Made by a program: the position numbers and the translations under genes. The notes beneath the pieces were generated by a model, which was given only the letters and a program-made list of their open reading frames with translations, ran no database searches and had not been told where the DNA came from. From Bacillus sp. sid0103 (GTDB lineage Bacteria; Bacillota; Bacilli; Bacillales_B; DSM-18226), in assembly GCF_019219025.1 (NCBI RefSeq), contig NZ_JAHUWN010000014.1:1-64000 (forward strand): a stretch of 64,000 nt of DNA, written 5' to 3'. Each line of letters begins with the position of its first letter. Positions within the stretch are counted from its first letter, which is position 1. This document shows positions 17,934 to 26,803 of the stretch, one piece after another.

Positions 17934-18764
17934 ATGCATACAATGTGGAAGGGAAGTATCAGTTTTGGGCTCGTAAATATACCCATTAAACTTCATACGG
18001 CAACAGAGGACAAAGATATCAAGCTTCGAACCCTGCATAACAAATGTAATGCTCCGATTAAATATGAGAAAATCTGTTCTGTTTGTGAAGAAGAAGTGAA
18101 ACCAGAGGATATCGTTAAAGCGTATGAGTATACAAAAGGGAAATTTGTTGTGCTAGACAATGAAGAACTTGAAAAGTTAAGAAAAGAAAACGAAGACAAG
18201 GCAGTTGAAATAATTGATTTTGTAAAAATGGAACAAATCGATCCCATTTATTTCGATCGAAGTTATTATATGTCTCCTAGTGAGGGTGGAGGCAAAGCTT
18301 ATTCATTGCTAAGAAAAGCATTAATGGAGTCACAAAAAGTAGGTCTTGCCAAAATTATCATTCGTTCTAAAGAGCAATTAGCAGTGATTCGTGTATACGA
18401 TAATGTCTTAGTCATGGAAACCATTCATTATCCAGATGAAGTACGAAAAGCGGGCGATGTACCAAGTGTTCCTTCCGAGGATAAAGTGACGAAAAGGGAA
18501 CTCGACACTGCCATCATGTTGATTGACCAATTGACAACAACATTTGACCCAGGAAAGTATACAGATGATTATAGAACTGCCCTGCTTGAGTTAATTGAAT
18601 CGAAACGAAATGGACAAGAGATCGTATCCGCAGCTACGAAGGAAGTAGCTTCAAATGTCACAGACTTAATGGCAGCCCTACAGGCATCCATTGACCGGAC
18701 AAAACCCCAAAAAACGGCTGCGCCAAGGAAGAAAACAGCACTACGAGTCAAAAAAGAAGCATGA
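17934..18764 (+). CDS. ku: NHEJ end-binding protein Ku
   Basis: Ku forms a ring on DNA ends and recruits LigD. The start is ATG 17934 (GGAG nine bases upstream), giving MHTMWKGSISFGLVNIPIKL, the family's N-terminus; the frame upstream to 17784 overlaps ligD and is not coding. 276 residues, normal length. The Ku core (RTLHNKCNAPIKYEKICSVC, YYMSPSEGGGKAYSLLRKAL) is followed by a short basic tail (PRKKTALRVKKEA) of the kind used to bind DNA. Confidence 0.95.
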   Translation: MHTMWKGSISFGLVNIPIKLHTATEDKDIKLRTLHNKCNAPIKYEKICSVCEEEVKPEDIVKAYEYTKGKFVVLDNEELEKLRKENEDKAVEIIDFVKMEQIDPIYFDRSYYMSPSEGGGKAYSLLRKALMESQKVGLAKIIIRSKEQLAVIRVYDNVLVMETIHYPDEVRKAGDVPSVPSEDKVTKRELDTAIMLIDQLTTTFDPGKYTDDYRTALLELIESKRNGQEIVSAATKEVASNVTDLMAALQASIDRTKPQKTAAPRKKTALRVKKEA

Positions 18765-18781
18765 GAAAAAGCATTGCTGCC

Positions 18782-18810
18782 ACCGATTCGATTTTAGAAT
18801 CGGTTTTTCT
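18782..18810 (+). terminator. Terminator after ku
   Basis: ACCGATTC pairs with GAATCGGT around GATTTTA, followed by TTTTCT. Confidence 0.85.
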
Positions 18811-18872
18811 ATAGTTCTTTCACCCCTCAATAATGCATAGTTTTTATAAATATAACTTATGGGGGAGATAGA

Positions 18873-19835
18873 GTGGCTTACAATGTGCTCATGATTGCTG
18901 ATCCAGGTATTGATGATTCTTTTGCCATCATGTATGCCTTACTACATCCCAAAATAAACCTCGTCGGCATTGTCAGTGGTTATGGTAATACCCCGAAAGA
19001 GAAATCAGTAAAAAACACCGCCTATCTGTTAACATTAGCCCGTAGATCCGATATTCCAATTATAGCCGGTGCAGCTGGTCCCTTATCTGGTCAACCAATC
19101 CGGTATTACCCAGAAATTCATGGCGAAGAAGGGTTAGGACCCATAAAGCCACCCGATACAATCAAGAATGTAAAGGTTTATGATATTAACAAAATCATTG
19201 AAATTGTTACGCAATATAAAGGGGATATTGTCATTGTATCTGTGGGAAGATTGACTGAGTTAGCGTTAATGTTTATCCTGTACGGGAATGATGCATTAAA
19301 GGGAGTAAACGCTTTTTATATTATGGGTGGAGCTTTTTTGGTCCCGGGGAATATTACCGCTGAGGCCGAAGCGAATTTTTATGTTGATCCAATTGCAGCA
19401 CATATGGTTATGGAAAAAGCACATAATATTTATTTATATCCGCTAAATATAACCAATAAAGCAATCATCACACCCGATATAATTGACTTTCTTAGCAAAA
19501 ACAGCCCGACACCTTTTCGACTATTATTAAAACCCGCATTTGATTATTACTTTAAAGCGTATCAGAAAAATGTCCCGGGTATTAATGGTGCTCCACTTCA
19601 TGACGTGGTCCCGCTCATGGCGTTAACGGAGCCCGATTTGGTAAAATATATCCCAAGACGGGTCAGGGTAGAGGAATTTGGTAATGCCAAAGGAAAAAGT
19701 ATTGCTGATTTTCGACCAAAACCAGATAAAGAACCCGTAGTTACGCTTGATTACATCGGTATGGAAGCTGATATCCAGAAATTTGTCGTCAATTTTATGG
19801 AAATATTTTTACAAGGTAATTTTAATAAAGAATAA
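18873..19835 (+). CDS. Inosine-uridine-type nucleoside hydrolase
   Basis: A cytoplasmic ribohydrolase that releases free base from a nucleoside. The start is GTG 18873 after GGGGGAG. The calcium/ribose-binding motif is DPGIDDSFAI near the N-terminus (usual form DTGxDDA), followed by HGEEGLGP, MGGAFLVPGNITAEAE with FYVDP, and the late HDVVPLMAL. These are the family's ribose-contact and base-release segments. Base preference cannot be read from sequence. Monocistronic, with a terminator after it. Confidence 0.9.
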   Translation: MAYNVLMIADPGIDDSFAIMYALLHPKINLVGIVSGYGNTPKEKSVKNTAYLLTLARRSDIPIIAGAAGPLSGQPIRYYPEIHGEEGLGPIKPPDTIKNVKVYDINKIIEIVTQYKGDIVIVSVGRLTELALMFILYGNDALKGVNAFYIMGGAFLVPGNITAEAEANFYVDPIAAHMVMEKAHNIYLYPLNITNKAIITPDIIDFLSKNSPTPFRLLLKPAFDYYFKAYQKNVPGINGAPLHDVVPLMALTEPDLVKYIPRRVRVEEFGNAKGKSIADFRPKPDKEPVVTLDYIGMEADIQKFVVNFMEIFLQGNFNKE

Positions 19836-19865
19836 TGAAACTCACTTACAGGGTTTCATTATTCT
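19831..19865 (+). terminator. Terminator after nucleoside hydrolase
   Basis: AATAATGAAAC pairs with GTTTCATTATT and is followed by CTGTCC. The T run is weak. Confidence 0.6.
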
Positions 19866-19943
19866 GTCCAACCTCCAACAAGTATGGTAGTCTATTAAAA
19901 AACTGAAATATTTTCTCTTCATTTCCTAGTTTTTGAAATTTTA

Positions 19944-20133
19944 TTGACGGTTTGGCAAAAATCGGTTAAAATAAAGGTACGCTTTTAAGTAAATTCAATA
20001 ATATTGGTTTTGGTAGTCGTAACTGCACGAACTTGTGGGTGATGTCTATTACCCAAACGTGTCAGTACGTCTTTTTTATTTTTCTTAATTGTAAAATAAA
20101 TTAAAAGTGAACAACTATTTTGGGGGTTATTTC
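19944..20133 (+). promoter_or_regulatory. csp promoter and long structured 5' leader
   Basis: TTGACG (19944-19949) and TAAAAT (19967-19972) are exactly 17 bases apart. The transcript would have a leader of about 155 bases. It contains the hairpin TGGGTGATGTCTATTACCCA inside a longer pairing of GTAACTGCACG with CGTGTCAGTAC, followed by TCTTTTTTATTTTTC. This is a plausible cold-responsive leader or attenuator, as known for csp genes. Confidence 0.65.
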
Positions 20134-20334
20134 ATGAACAACGGTAAAGTTAAATGGTTTAATGCAGAAAAAGGTTTTGGATTTATCGAAGCAGATGGCG
20201 GTCAAGATGTATTTGTTCACTTTTCAGCAATTCAAACAGAAGGCTTCAAAACTTTAGAAGAAGGCCAAACAGTTTCTTTCGAAATCGTTGAAGGCGCTCG
20301 TGGACCACAAGCAGCTAACGTTAAAACAGTTTAA
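20134..20334 (+). CDS. Cold-shock protein (CspA/CspB family)
   Basis: A 66-residue RNA/DNA-binding OB-fold protein that melts RNA structure at low temperature. ATG 20134 follows TGGGGGTTATTTC; the upstream in-frame codons from 20107 are leader. The nucleic-acid-binding motifs RNP1 (KGFGFIEAD) and RNP2 (VFVHFSAI) and the aromatic KWFN are complete. A strong terminator follows. Confidence 0.96.
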   Translation: MNNGKVKWFNAEKGFGFIEADGGQDVFVHFSAIQTEGFKTLEEGQTVSFEIVEGARGPQAANVKTV

Positions 20335-20346
20335 TTCTATTAAAAT

Positions 20347-20383
20347 AAAAAGGTGATGCACGGGATTTAGCATCACCTTTTTA
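20347..20383 (+). terminator. Terminator after csp
   Basis: AAAAAGGTGATGC pairs with GCATCACCTTTTT. Confidence 0.9.
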
Positions 20384-20528
20384 TCTATAATATTCATAAA
20401 TAAATAAAGTACTAGTTTCAATGGCAATGGGAAACTGCTAAATGATGTATATTGATATTTTCCATATTATTTAGCTAACAAACAAAATAGTAAAAACAGT
20501 CATGCACTAATCATAAGGGGTGATCGTT

Positions 20529-20732
20529 TTGGCGTTTGGTAGAAAAAATGATGAGGAAATCAAATTAGAAGAAACGAAAATTTGGGTTTGTAATTCTGAC
20601 ACTTGTAAATGTTGGGTACGCGACAATTTTAAAAGTACAGATGTACCATTATGCCCGATTTGTAAAAGTGAAATGAGTTTAACAACAAAAGAATTACAAG
20701 TAATTCACAACCATAGTAAAAACTTTATGTAA
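20529..20732 (+). CDS. Cold-inducible YdjO-like zinc protein
   Basis: Start chosen at TTG 20529, eight bases after AAGGGG, giving a 67-residue protein beginning MAFGRKN. It carries four cysteines in CNSDTCKC and CPICKSEM that would hold one zinc, and KCWVRDNF. This pattern matches the YdjO family, described as cold-inducible in B. subtilis, and it sits right after the cold-shock gene. A second family member is at 55237. Confidence 0.8.
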   Translation: MAFGRKNDEEIKLEETKIWVCNSDTCKCWVRDNFKSTDVPLCPICKSEMSLTTKELQVIHNHSKNFM

Positions 20733-20740
20733 TAAATGAG

Positions 20741-20775
20741 AAGCAGGGAGTGATTATCACTCCCTGCTTTTTATG
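20741..20775. terminator. Bidirectional terminator
   Basis: AGCAGGGAGTG pairs with CACTCCCTGCT around ATTAT, then TTTTAT. Confidence 0.9.
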
Positions 20776-21058
20776 ATTCCTTTGCGTGTTCTTTACAATA
20801 GGCTAGGACAAGGGCTTCTTCATCCTCTTCAAGAGCAAAGTCTAGAACTTTCTCATTCTCCTGTTCATAAAGATAAGAGTTGGTAATTTTCTCGCCTTTT
20901 TCGTCACTAACGAATATAGCTCTTAGACCAATTCCTTTTTCTGAATAAAGCTCATCTTCTTCATCTACCTCAAGTTCTAAGAAAAACTCATAACGGTCAC
21001 CTGATAATAAACCGAATGGATCTTCTAATTTTTCAACGGTGTGCCCTGTAATGTTCAA
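20771..21058 (-). CDS. Small acidic protein (DUF6509-like)
   Basis: The best start is TTG 21058, nine bases after AGAGG, giving MNITGHTVEKLEDPFGLLSG. ATG 21067 is also possible. About 95 residues with very many Asp/Glu (ELEVDEEDELYSEKGIGL) and no membrane segment. The opening matches a small conserved Bacillus family (DUF6509) as I recall it. Function unknown. Confidence 0.7.
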   Translation of the reverse strand: MNITGHTVEKLEDPFGLLSGDRYEFFLELEVDEEDELYSEKGIGLRAIFVSDEKGEKITNSYLYEQENEKVLDFALEEDEEALVLAYCKEHAKES

Positions 21059-21260
21059 ACGTATCATCCTCTTCAAAGTATTCATCCATACTATTATACA
21101 CATTTTTAATTGAACAAGAAAAAATTGAATCGCGATTAATATTTTTCTCGAATATTGTTATTTCCCCATTTTAATTTCATACCATTTTGAAATTGTGAAT
21201 AATTTATAAAGAGGGTTACTATATCCTGAATGGTTAAGTCTCTATCAATAAGTGTACATG

Positions 21261-21290
21261 CAAAAACGCCAGAAATCTCTGGCGTTTTTT
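21261..21290. terminator. Terminator for the tRNA transcript
   Basis: AAAAACGCCAGA pairs with TCTGGCGTTTTT around AATC. On the minus strand it lies after the tRNA genes. Confidence 0.85.
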
Positions 21291-21339
21291 ATATTAAGAA
21301 AACCACGATAATTCATCGTTGTTTTTGAAAGAATATGTA

Positions 21340-21431
21340 TGGAGGAGAAGATGAGATTCGAACTCACGCAACGGTTACCCGTCCTAACGCATTTCGAGTG
21401 CGCCCCCTTATAACCACTTGGGTACTTCTCC
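21340..21431 (-). tRNA. tRNA-Ser (anticodon CGA)
   Basis: A class II tRNA with acceptor GGAGAAG/CTTCTCC, D-arm CCCAAGTGGTTATAAGGGG, anticodon loop CTCGAAA (CGA, reads UCG), long variable arm (ACGGGTAACCGT) and T-arm GTGAG-TTCGAAT-CTCAT. The 3' CCA is encoded. The base before CCA is T, where serine tRNAs normally have G. It shares a transcript with the tRNA-Gly upstream. Confidence 0.9.
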
Positions 21432-21442
21432 ATATTATTTCA

Positions 21443-21515
21443 TAGAGCAGGTGAGGCAATCGATCCCCCGCCGTCAGCTTGGGAAGCTGAAATTCTACCA
21501 TTAAACCACACCCGC
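21443..21515 (-). tRNA. tRNA-Gly (anticodon CCC), T-arm degenerate
   Basis: The acceptor GCGGGTG/CACCTGC, D-arm (TGGTTTAATGGTAGAA) and anticodon stem-loop (TCAGC-TTCCCAA-GCTGA, anticodon CCC) closely follow Bacillus tRNA-Gly. The T-arm does not: the loop is ATCGATT instead of TTCGATT and the stem (GGGGG/GCCTC) pairs poorly and seems one base short. The end is TCTA instead of TCCA. It may be a decaying gene. Confidence 0.65.
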
Positions 21516-21538
21516 ATACATCGTTTATATCCATACAT

Positions 21539-21567
21539 ATTATACCATGATAATTTCCAAGTTTGCA
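21539..21567 (-). promoter_or_regulatory. Promoter of the tRNA pair
   Basis: TATAAT on the minus strand (21544-21539) lies 24 bases before the tRNA-Gly 5' end. A CTGCAA at a spacing of 18 could be the -35. Confidence 0.55.
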
Positions 21568-21620
21568 GAAAAAATTTTTTGTATTATGGGCTTTGATTTA
21601 TTTGTAGTTATTCGAAAAGT

Positions 21621-21701
21621 TCAAAAAACGCTCAAAAACGTTCAAATGGTGAATGTTTTTGAAAGAAAATGATTGATATTTGCAATCGTTTTCAGTAAAA
21701 T
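21621..21701 (+). promoter_or_regulatory. fru promoter with CcpA site and FruR-like repeats
   Basis: TTGATA (21673-21678) and TAAAAT (21696-21701) are 17 bases apart. The spacer contains TGCAATCGTTTTCA (21681-21694), whose reverse TGAAAACGATTGCA fits the CcpA cre consensus at every fixed position. Upstream, TCAAAAAACG, TCAAAAACG and TCAAATGG start at 21621, 21632 and 21642, about one helical turn apart, and could bind the DeoR-type FruR. Confidence 0.7.
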
Positions 21702-21735
21702 GTAATTAATAATAAAAAATCTAGGTGGTGATGAC

Positions 21736-22488
21736 ATGTTAACACCAGAACGTCATCGAATTATTCTGCAATTATTAAAAGAGAAAAATGTAGTTAAAAT
21801 TAATGAAATTATGGAGTTAACCGAGTCTTCTGAGTCAACAATTCGCCGAGATCTCTCGCAATTAGAGGACCAAAAGTTTTTAAAGAGAATCCACGGCGGT
21901 GCCTCAAGATTACAGGGGAAACTTCAAGAGCCGAGTATGATTGAGAAATCGTCCAAAAACCTTCAGGAAAAACGATTGATTGCACAATATGCAGCTAGTT
22001 TGGTGGATGAAGGTGATTGCATCTATCTTGATGCTGGATCAACTGTTATTGAAATGATTGAATTCTTGCCGTTTAAGGAAATAGTTGTTGTTACGAACGG
22101 CTTAATGCATTTAAAACCATTATTAGATAAAGGCATCTCCACCTATTTAATTGGTGGTAAGGCGAAATCTAATACCAATGCTTTCATTGGAAGGGGAGCC
22201 TTAGCAGGATTAGACCTGTACCGATTTGATAAATGTTTTATGGGTGTGAATGGCATTCATCCACAATTTGGCTTTACGACGCCAGATCAGGAGGAAGCCA
22301 TGGTGAAGCAAAAGGCAATTTCTCTTTCAAGAGAGACATATGTATTAGCGGATAATACAAAATTTGCTGAAATCTCATTTGCGAAAATTGCCGAAATTCA
22401 TGAAGCAGCGATTATCACGAATGAATTAGAGGACGAAACACAGAAGCAATACTTAAATAGAACTACAATAAAGGTTGTGACAGCATGA
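21736..22488 (+). CDS. fruR: Fructose operon repressor FruR (DeoR family)
   Basis: A 250-residue transcription factor. The N-terminal winged HTH (MLTPERHRIILQLLKEKN, ESSESTIRRDLSQLEDQKFL) and the DeoR signature RIHGGAS are followed by the sugar-phosphate sensor domain (DAGSTVIEM, VVTNG, FMGVNGIHPQFGFTTPDQEE). It probably responds to fructose-1-phosphate and controls its own operon through the repeats upstream. It overlaps fruK by 4 bases. Confidence 0.93.
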   Translation: MLTPERHRIILQLLKEKNVVKINEIMELTESSESTIRRDLSQLEDQKFLKRIHGGASRLQGKLQEPSMIEKSSKNLQEKRLIAQYAASLVDEGDCIYLDAGSTVIEMIEFLPFKEIVVVTNGLMHLKPLLDKGISTYLIGGKAKSNTNAFIGRGALAGLDLYRFDKCFMGVNGIHPQFGFTTPDQEEAMVKQKAISLSRETYVLADNTKFAEISFAKIAEIHEAAIITNELEDETQKQYLNRTTIKVVTA

Positions 22489-23399
22489 TTTATACATTAA
22501 CGTTAAACCCCTCTGTTGACTATATCGTTAAACTAGAGTCCTTTCAGTTGGGTGAGTTAAACCGAACAGTCGATGAAGCAAAATTTCCAGGTGGTAAAGG
22601 AATCAATGTATCAAGGGTTTTAAACCAATTTGGCACGCGCAGTAAAGCGCTGGGATTTGTTGGTGGTTTTACTGGAGCATACATCGAGCAATATCTTCAA
22701 AATGAAAAGATAGATTCAGATTTTGTTCAGGTCGAAGAAGATACACGGATTAATGTAAAACTCAAAACAGGTCAAGAATCCGAAATTAATGCAAAAGGAC
22801 CGACAATCACGGAAGAAAATTTTGCCCTGTTAAAACAAAAAATCATGCAATTAGGTGCAGATGATTTATTGGTTCTAGCTGGAAGTATTCCAAGCAGTTT
22901 ACCCAAAACAACATATGAGGACCTGGTCAAGATTTGCAGTGAAAGTAATGCACAATTTGTTGTGGATGCAGAAGGTGATTTGTTAAAAAAAGTCCTTCCC
23001 TATCAACCCTTATTAATCAAACCTAATCATCACGAATTAGGAGAATTATTTGAAACGACCATTACAAACGCTGAAGAAGTAATCCCATTCGGGAAGAGGC
23101 TTGTAGAGATGGGTGCAAAAAATGTTATCGTTTCACTAGCTGGCGCTGGAGCGGTATTGATTAATAGTGAAACAACCCTTTTGGCTGAGGTTCCAAAAGG
23201 AGAAGTGAAAAACTCAGTAGGAGCAGGGGATTCCATGGTCGCAGGCTTCTTAGCAGCCTACGTGGAAACAAGTAATATTGAAGAAGCTTTTCGCTTTAGT
23301 GTGGCATCGGGAAGTGCAACAGCCTTTTCACTTGGTTTATGTACCAAGGAAAAAGTAGAAGGACTTCTTCCACAAGTTCATATAAAAGAGATCCGATAA
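22485..23399 (+). CDS. fruK: 1-phosphofructokinase
   Basis: FruK phosphorylates fructose-1-phosphate to fructose-1,6-bisphosphate with ATP. PfkB-family features: MIYTLTLNPSVDYIVKLESF, the GGKGINVSRVL motif near residue 38, and the C-terminal anion hole and catalytic Asp in NSVGAGDSMVAGFLAAY. 304 residues, normal length. Translationally coupled to fruR by ATGA overlap, and 13 bases from fruA. Confidence 0.95.
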   Translation: MIYTLTLNPSVDYIVKLESFQLGELNRTVDEAKFPGGKGINVSRVLNQFGTRSKALGFVGGFTGAYIEQYLQNEKIDSDFVQVEEDTRINVKLKTGQESEINAKGPTITEENFALLKQKIMQLGADDLLVLAGSIPSSLPKTTYEDLVKICSESNAQFVVDAEGDLLKKVLPYQPLLIKPNHHELGELFETTITNAEEVIPFGKRLVEMGAKNVIVSLAGAGAVLINSETTLLAEVPKGEVKNSVGAGDSMVAGFLAAYVETSNIEEAFRFSVASGSATAFSLGLCTKEKVEGLLPQVHIKEIR

Positions 23400-23412
23400 G
23401 GGAGAGAAAGCC

Positions 23413-25278
23413 ATGAAAATTACTGAATTGTTATCTAAAAATACGATTCTTTTAAATATTGAAGGCAATCAAAAAGAAGCAACGATTGATCAGCTTGTTG
23501 ATGTCCTTTATAATGCGGGGAAAATATCAGACAGTGCTGAATTTAAAGGAGCCATTTTAAAGCGTGAAGAGCAAAGTACAACAGGTATAGGAGATGGCAT
23601 CGCCATCCCGCATGCTAAAACAAAAGTAGTCAAAGAAGCAGCCATTGTCTTTGGTAAATCAGCTGCAGGTGTTAATTATGAATCATTGGATGGAAAACCA
23701 GCACATTTATTTTTTATGATTGCTGCCCCAGATGGTGCGAATAATACACATTTAGAGGCATTAGCACGGCTCTCTGGATTGTTAATGAAAGCGGAAGTTC
23801 GTTACGAGCTATTAAAGGCGACTACTCCTGAAGAAATCCTTGAAACTATTAACCGCTATGATAAAGAAGAAAAACAGGAAACGGTAACAACAGAAACTAA
23901 GAAGAATTTAATTGTAGCTGTAACAGGGTGTCCAACGGGTATCGCCCACACCTATATGGCAGCTGATTCTTTAAAAGCCAAAGCAGCCGAAATGGGTGTA
24001 GATATTAAGGTTGAGACTAATGGCTCAGGCGGAGCAAAAAATGTCCTGACCAAAGAGGAAATTGAAAATGCAGCAGCAGTCATTATTGCTGCAGATATCA
24101 ATGTCGAGATGGAAAGGTTTAAGGGTAAGCATGTGATTCAAGCAGCGGTAGCTGAAGGAATTCGTCGTCCCGAACAATTAATTGACAAAGCGGTAAAACA
24201 GGATGCCCCAATTTTCAAGGGTCAGAACGGCCAAAGTGAAAAAGCAGCGGATCAAAAAGGATCTCGTAATGGATTTTACAAGCACCTAATGAATGGTGTT
24301 TCAAATATGCTTCCCTTTGTTGTTGGCGGTGGGATATTAATTGCAATTAGCTTTATGTTCGGATATAACTCTGCTAATCCAGACGACCCATCCTACAATC
24401 CTATTGCGGCAGTAATCAAGGCCATCGGCGGTGATAATGCATTTGCATTAATTGTTCCTGTACTTGCAGGATTTATTGCTCTCAGTATTGCAGACCGTCC
24501 AGGTTTCGCTCCAGGTATGGTAGGAGGGATGATGGCGGCACATGGCGGGGCCGGATTCCTTGGTGGTTTGATTGCTGGTTTTCTAGCAGGTTACATTGTT
24601 TTATTGTTAAAGAAAATTTTTGCAGGGCTTCCACGTTCTCTCGAAGGAATAAAAAGCATCTTAATTTATCCTCTTTTAGGAATAGCGATTACAGGATTTT
24701 TGATGCATTATGTCGTAAATAATCCAGTTGCATGGATAAACAAGGAAATTGCTGAGTGGTTAACAGGTCTTGGAACAGGTAATGCCGTTTTGTTAGGTGT
24801 TGTACTAGGACTTATGATGTCCTTTGATATGGGTGGTCCTGTAAACAAGGCTGCCTATGTATTTGGAACAGGGTTACTAGCAAGTGGTGTATATGGGCCT
24901 ATGGCAGCAATTATGGCTGCAGGTATGGTTCCACCGTTAGCGATTGCTCTTGCGACGACATTCTTTAAAAATAAATTTAATGAACAAGACAGAGATGCAG
25001 GAAAGGCATGTTATGTCATGGGCTTATCCTTCATTACAGAAGGTGCGATCCCATTTGCTGCAGCTGATCCATTACGCGTCATTCCTTCTGTTATGGCTGG
25101 TTCTGCCATCGCAGGTGCACTATCGATGGCATTCGGAATTGGTCTCCGTGCCCCACACGGCGGAATATTTGTTGTACCATTGGTTGAAAATAGCGCCTTA
25201 CTTTATGCGCTTGCCATTTTAGTGGGTTCGGTTGTTTCAGCATTATTAATTGGATTTCTAAAAAAACCAGTGAAATAA
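23413..25278 (+). CDS. fruA: PTS fructose transporter EIIABC
   Basis: The membrane permease that takes up fructose as fructose-1-phosphate. Domain order is EIIA (phosphorylated His in GIAIPHAKTK, residue about 63), EIIB (phosphorylated Cys in VAVTGCPTGIAHTYMAA, about 175) and EIIC from about 290 with roughly nine membrane segments and MMSFDMGGPVNKAAY. 621 residues, the standard fused form. GGGAGAGAAAGCC precedes the ATG. Confidence 0.95.
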   Translation: MKITELLSKNTILLNIEGNQKEATIDQLVDVLYNAGKISDSAEFKGAILKREEQSTTGIGDGIAIPHAKTKVVKEAAIVFGKSAAGVNYESLDGKPAHLFFMIAAPDGANNTHLEALARLSGLLMKAEVRYELLKATTPEEILETINRYDKEEKQETVTTETKKNLIVAVTGCPTGIAHTYMAADSLKAKAAEMGVDIKVETNGSGGAKNVLTKEEIENAAAVIIAADINVEMERFKGKHVIQAAVAEGIRRPEQLIDKAVKQDAPIFKGQNGQSEKAADQKGSRNGFYKHLMNGVSNMLPFVVGGGILIAISFMFGYNSANPDDPSYNPIAAVIKAIGGDNAFALIVPVLAGFIALSIADRPGFAPGMVGGMMAAHGGAGFLGGLIAGFLAGYIVLLLKKIFAGLPRSLEGIKSILIYPLLGIAITGFLMHYVVNNPVAWINKEIAEWLTGLGTGNAVLLGVVLGLMMSFDMGGPVNKAAYVFGTGLLASGVYGPMAAIMAAGMVPPLAIALATTFFKNKFNEQDRDAGKACYVMGLSFITEGAIPFAAADPLRVIPSVMAGSAIAGALSMAFGIGLRAPHGGIFVVPLVENSALLYALAILVGSVVSALLIGFLKKPVK

Positions 25279-25288
25279 AAGATCAAAA

Positions 25289-25319
25289 TGAAGAGCTGAG
25301 GGTATTCCTCAGCTCTTTT
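25289..25319. terminator. Bidirectional terminator after fruA
   Basis: AAGAGCTGAGG pairs with CCTCAGCTCTT around GTATT. Confidence 0.85.
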
Positions 25320-26595
25320 GGCCTTGTGCATTAGGCTTAATAGCTATTAATGCGGTAAGTGCGGCTAGAATACTTAGACTGCCAAAGAGTATAAAAATCC
25401 AGTGGGTAGCCTGCTTTAATAATAGAGCAATAATCGGAGGCCCTGCAGCAACTCCAATAAACCTCATCGAACTGTAAATAGAAGTAATGGTGCCTCTTTC
25501 CTCCTTTTCTACACCCTCAGTAATCAAGGCGTCAAGACAAGGAAGCCCTAAACCGATACCTACTCCACTTATTAGAAACATGGTAATCACATACCAAAGC
25601 TTTATCGAAAACCACAGGGCTCCAATCGATAGCGCTGTAGCAATTAATCCACCAAATGTAATCCATTTCATTAGAACTTTATTTTTCTTAATCACTTTTC
25701 CACTGATAAACGAAGATAAACAAAGAGCACCAAGTGGAAGGGCTAGAAAGAATCCTTTTTTGATATCCTTAATGCCATATTCTTTTTCAAAAAGTTCGGA
25801 TAGGTAAAACAAAATTCCAAAAAGGACAAACATAAAGATTCCACCAATAAAAAAGATGGCGTAAAGCCAACGACCCTTTTCAGTAAAGGTTTTCTTCACA
25901 TTGATGAAAAAAGCTTTAAATGGAATTGGTTTTTCAGTTGATTTTGGACTTTTGACCAGAAACAAAATCATCAAAACAGAAATGGCACAAAATACTGGAA
26001 ATGAAAAAAAAGGCATAAACCAAATGAATCCTGCAAGAAAAGCCCCTAATATAGGGCTTAATACCTTTCCGAAGGTATTTGATGTTTCAATTAGACCCAA
26101 ACAACAGCTAACATCATCCTCATTTTTAAACATATCTCCAACCAAGGGCATAACGATTGGTGCGGCTCCAGCTGCTCCAACCCCCTGAAGGGCTCTCCCG
26201 GCTAAAATAATCCAATAGGAATCATCCATTTTCCATGAAGCAAATCCTGAAATCAGCCCGCCAATACCAGCGATGACGAGACTTGGGATAATGACTTTTT
26301 TTCGACCAATATGGTCTGATAAGTATCCTGCAACAGGTATTAAGAAAATAGCAACAATCGAATAAACGGTAATAACCATACTGGTTTGAAACGAAGATAT
26401 CGATAACTTTTTTTCCATTGAAGGTAGAACTGGTATTAACATCGAATTACCCAACGTCATGACTAGTGGAATGGAAGACAGTGAGATGATTGCCCACTTC
26501 TGATTAGCTATTTCATTAGACCGCTTTTGTCCCGCTGCCGATTGTTTCTTTTTCGCAGCCTTTGGATTTTGGCTTAAATGTTCAATATGCTCCAT
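25309..26595 (-). CDS. MFS drug/metabolite transporter
   Basis: A 428-residue 12-helix permease of the DHA1-like type. The cytoplasmic N-terminus is long and basic (KAAKKKQSAAGQKR). The motif A loop GYLSDHIGRKKV lies between helices 2 and 3, and AGRALQGVGAAG is the helix 4 motif B. A motif C-like SPILGAFLAGF is in helix 5. Such pumps export drugs or small metabolites; the substrate cannot be told. Stands alone. Confidence 0.85.
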   Translation of the reverse strand: MEHIEHLSQNPKAAKKKQSAAGQKRSNEIANQKWAIISLSSIPLVMTLGNSMLIPVLPSMEKKLSISSFQTSMVITVYSIVAIFLIPVAGYLSDHIGRKKVIIPSLVIAGIGGLISGFASWKMDDSYWIILAGRALQGVGAAGAAPIVMPLVGDMFKNEDDVSCCLGLIETSNTFGKVLSPILGAFLAGFIWFMPFFSFPVFCAISVLMILFLVKSPKSTEKPIPFKAFFINVKKTFTEKGRWLYAIFFIGGIFMFVLFGILFYLSELFEKEYGIKDIKKGFFLALPLGALCLSSFISGKVIKKNKVLMKWITFGGLIATALSIGALWFSIKLWYVITMFLISGVGIGLGLPCLDALITEGVEKEERGTITSIYSSMRFIGVAAGPPIIALLLKQATHWIFILFGSLSILAALTALIAIKPNAQGQKS

Positions 26596-26768
26596 TAATC
26601 TTCAATCCCGCCTTCGTTATTTGCTACTATTACTATTCGCTTATTCACTTTAAAAAACCCTTTTCGGAACATCCTTTAAATGGAATTAATAAATAAGATA
26701 GTGATTTGTAAACTAGGAGGAGGAAAGTAAATTTTCGAACTAATTTGAAATTTTCTAAATCTTTACCC

Positions 26769-26797
26769 TTGACTTCAGCTTGAAATTTGCGTAGGAT
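26769..26797 (+). promoter_or_regulatory. trp operon promoter
   Basis: TTGACT (26769-26774) and TAGGAT (26792-26797) with a 17-base spacer, directly before the T-box leader. Confidence 0.75.
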
Positions 26798-26803
26798 ATA
26801 AAT

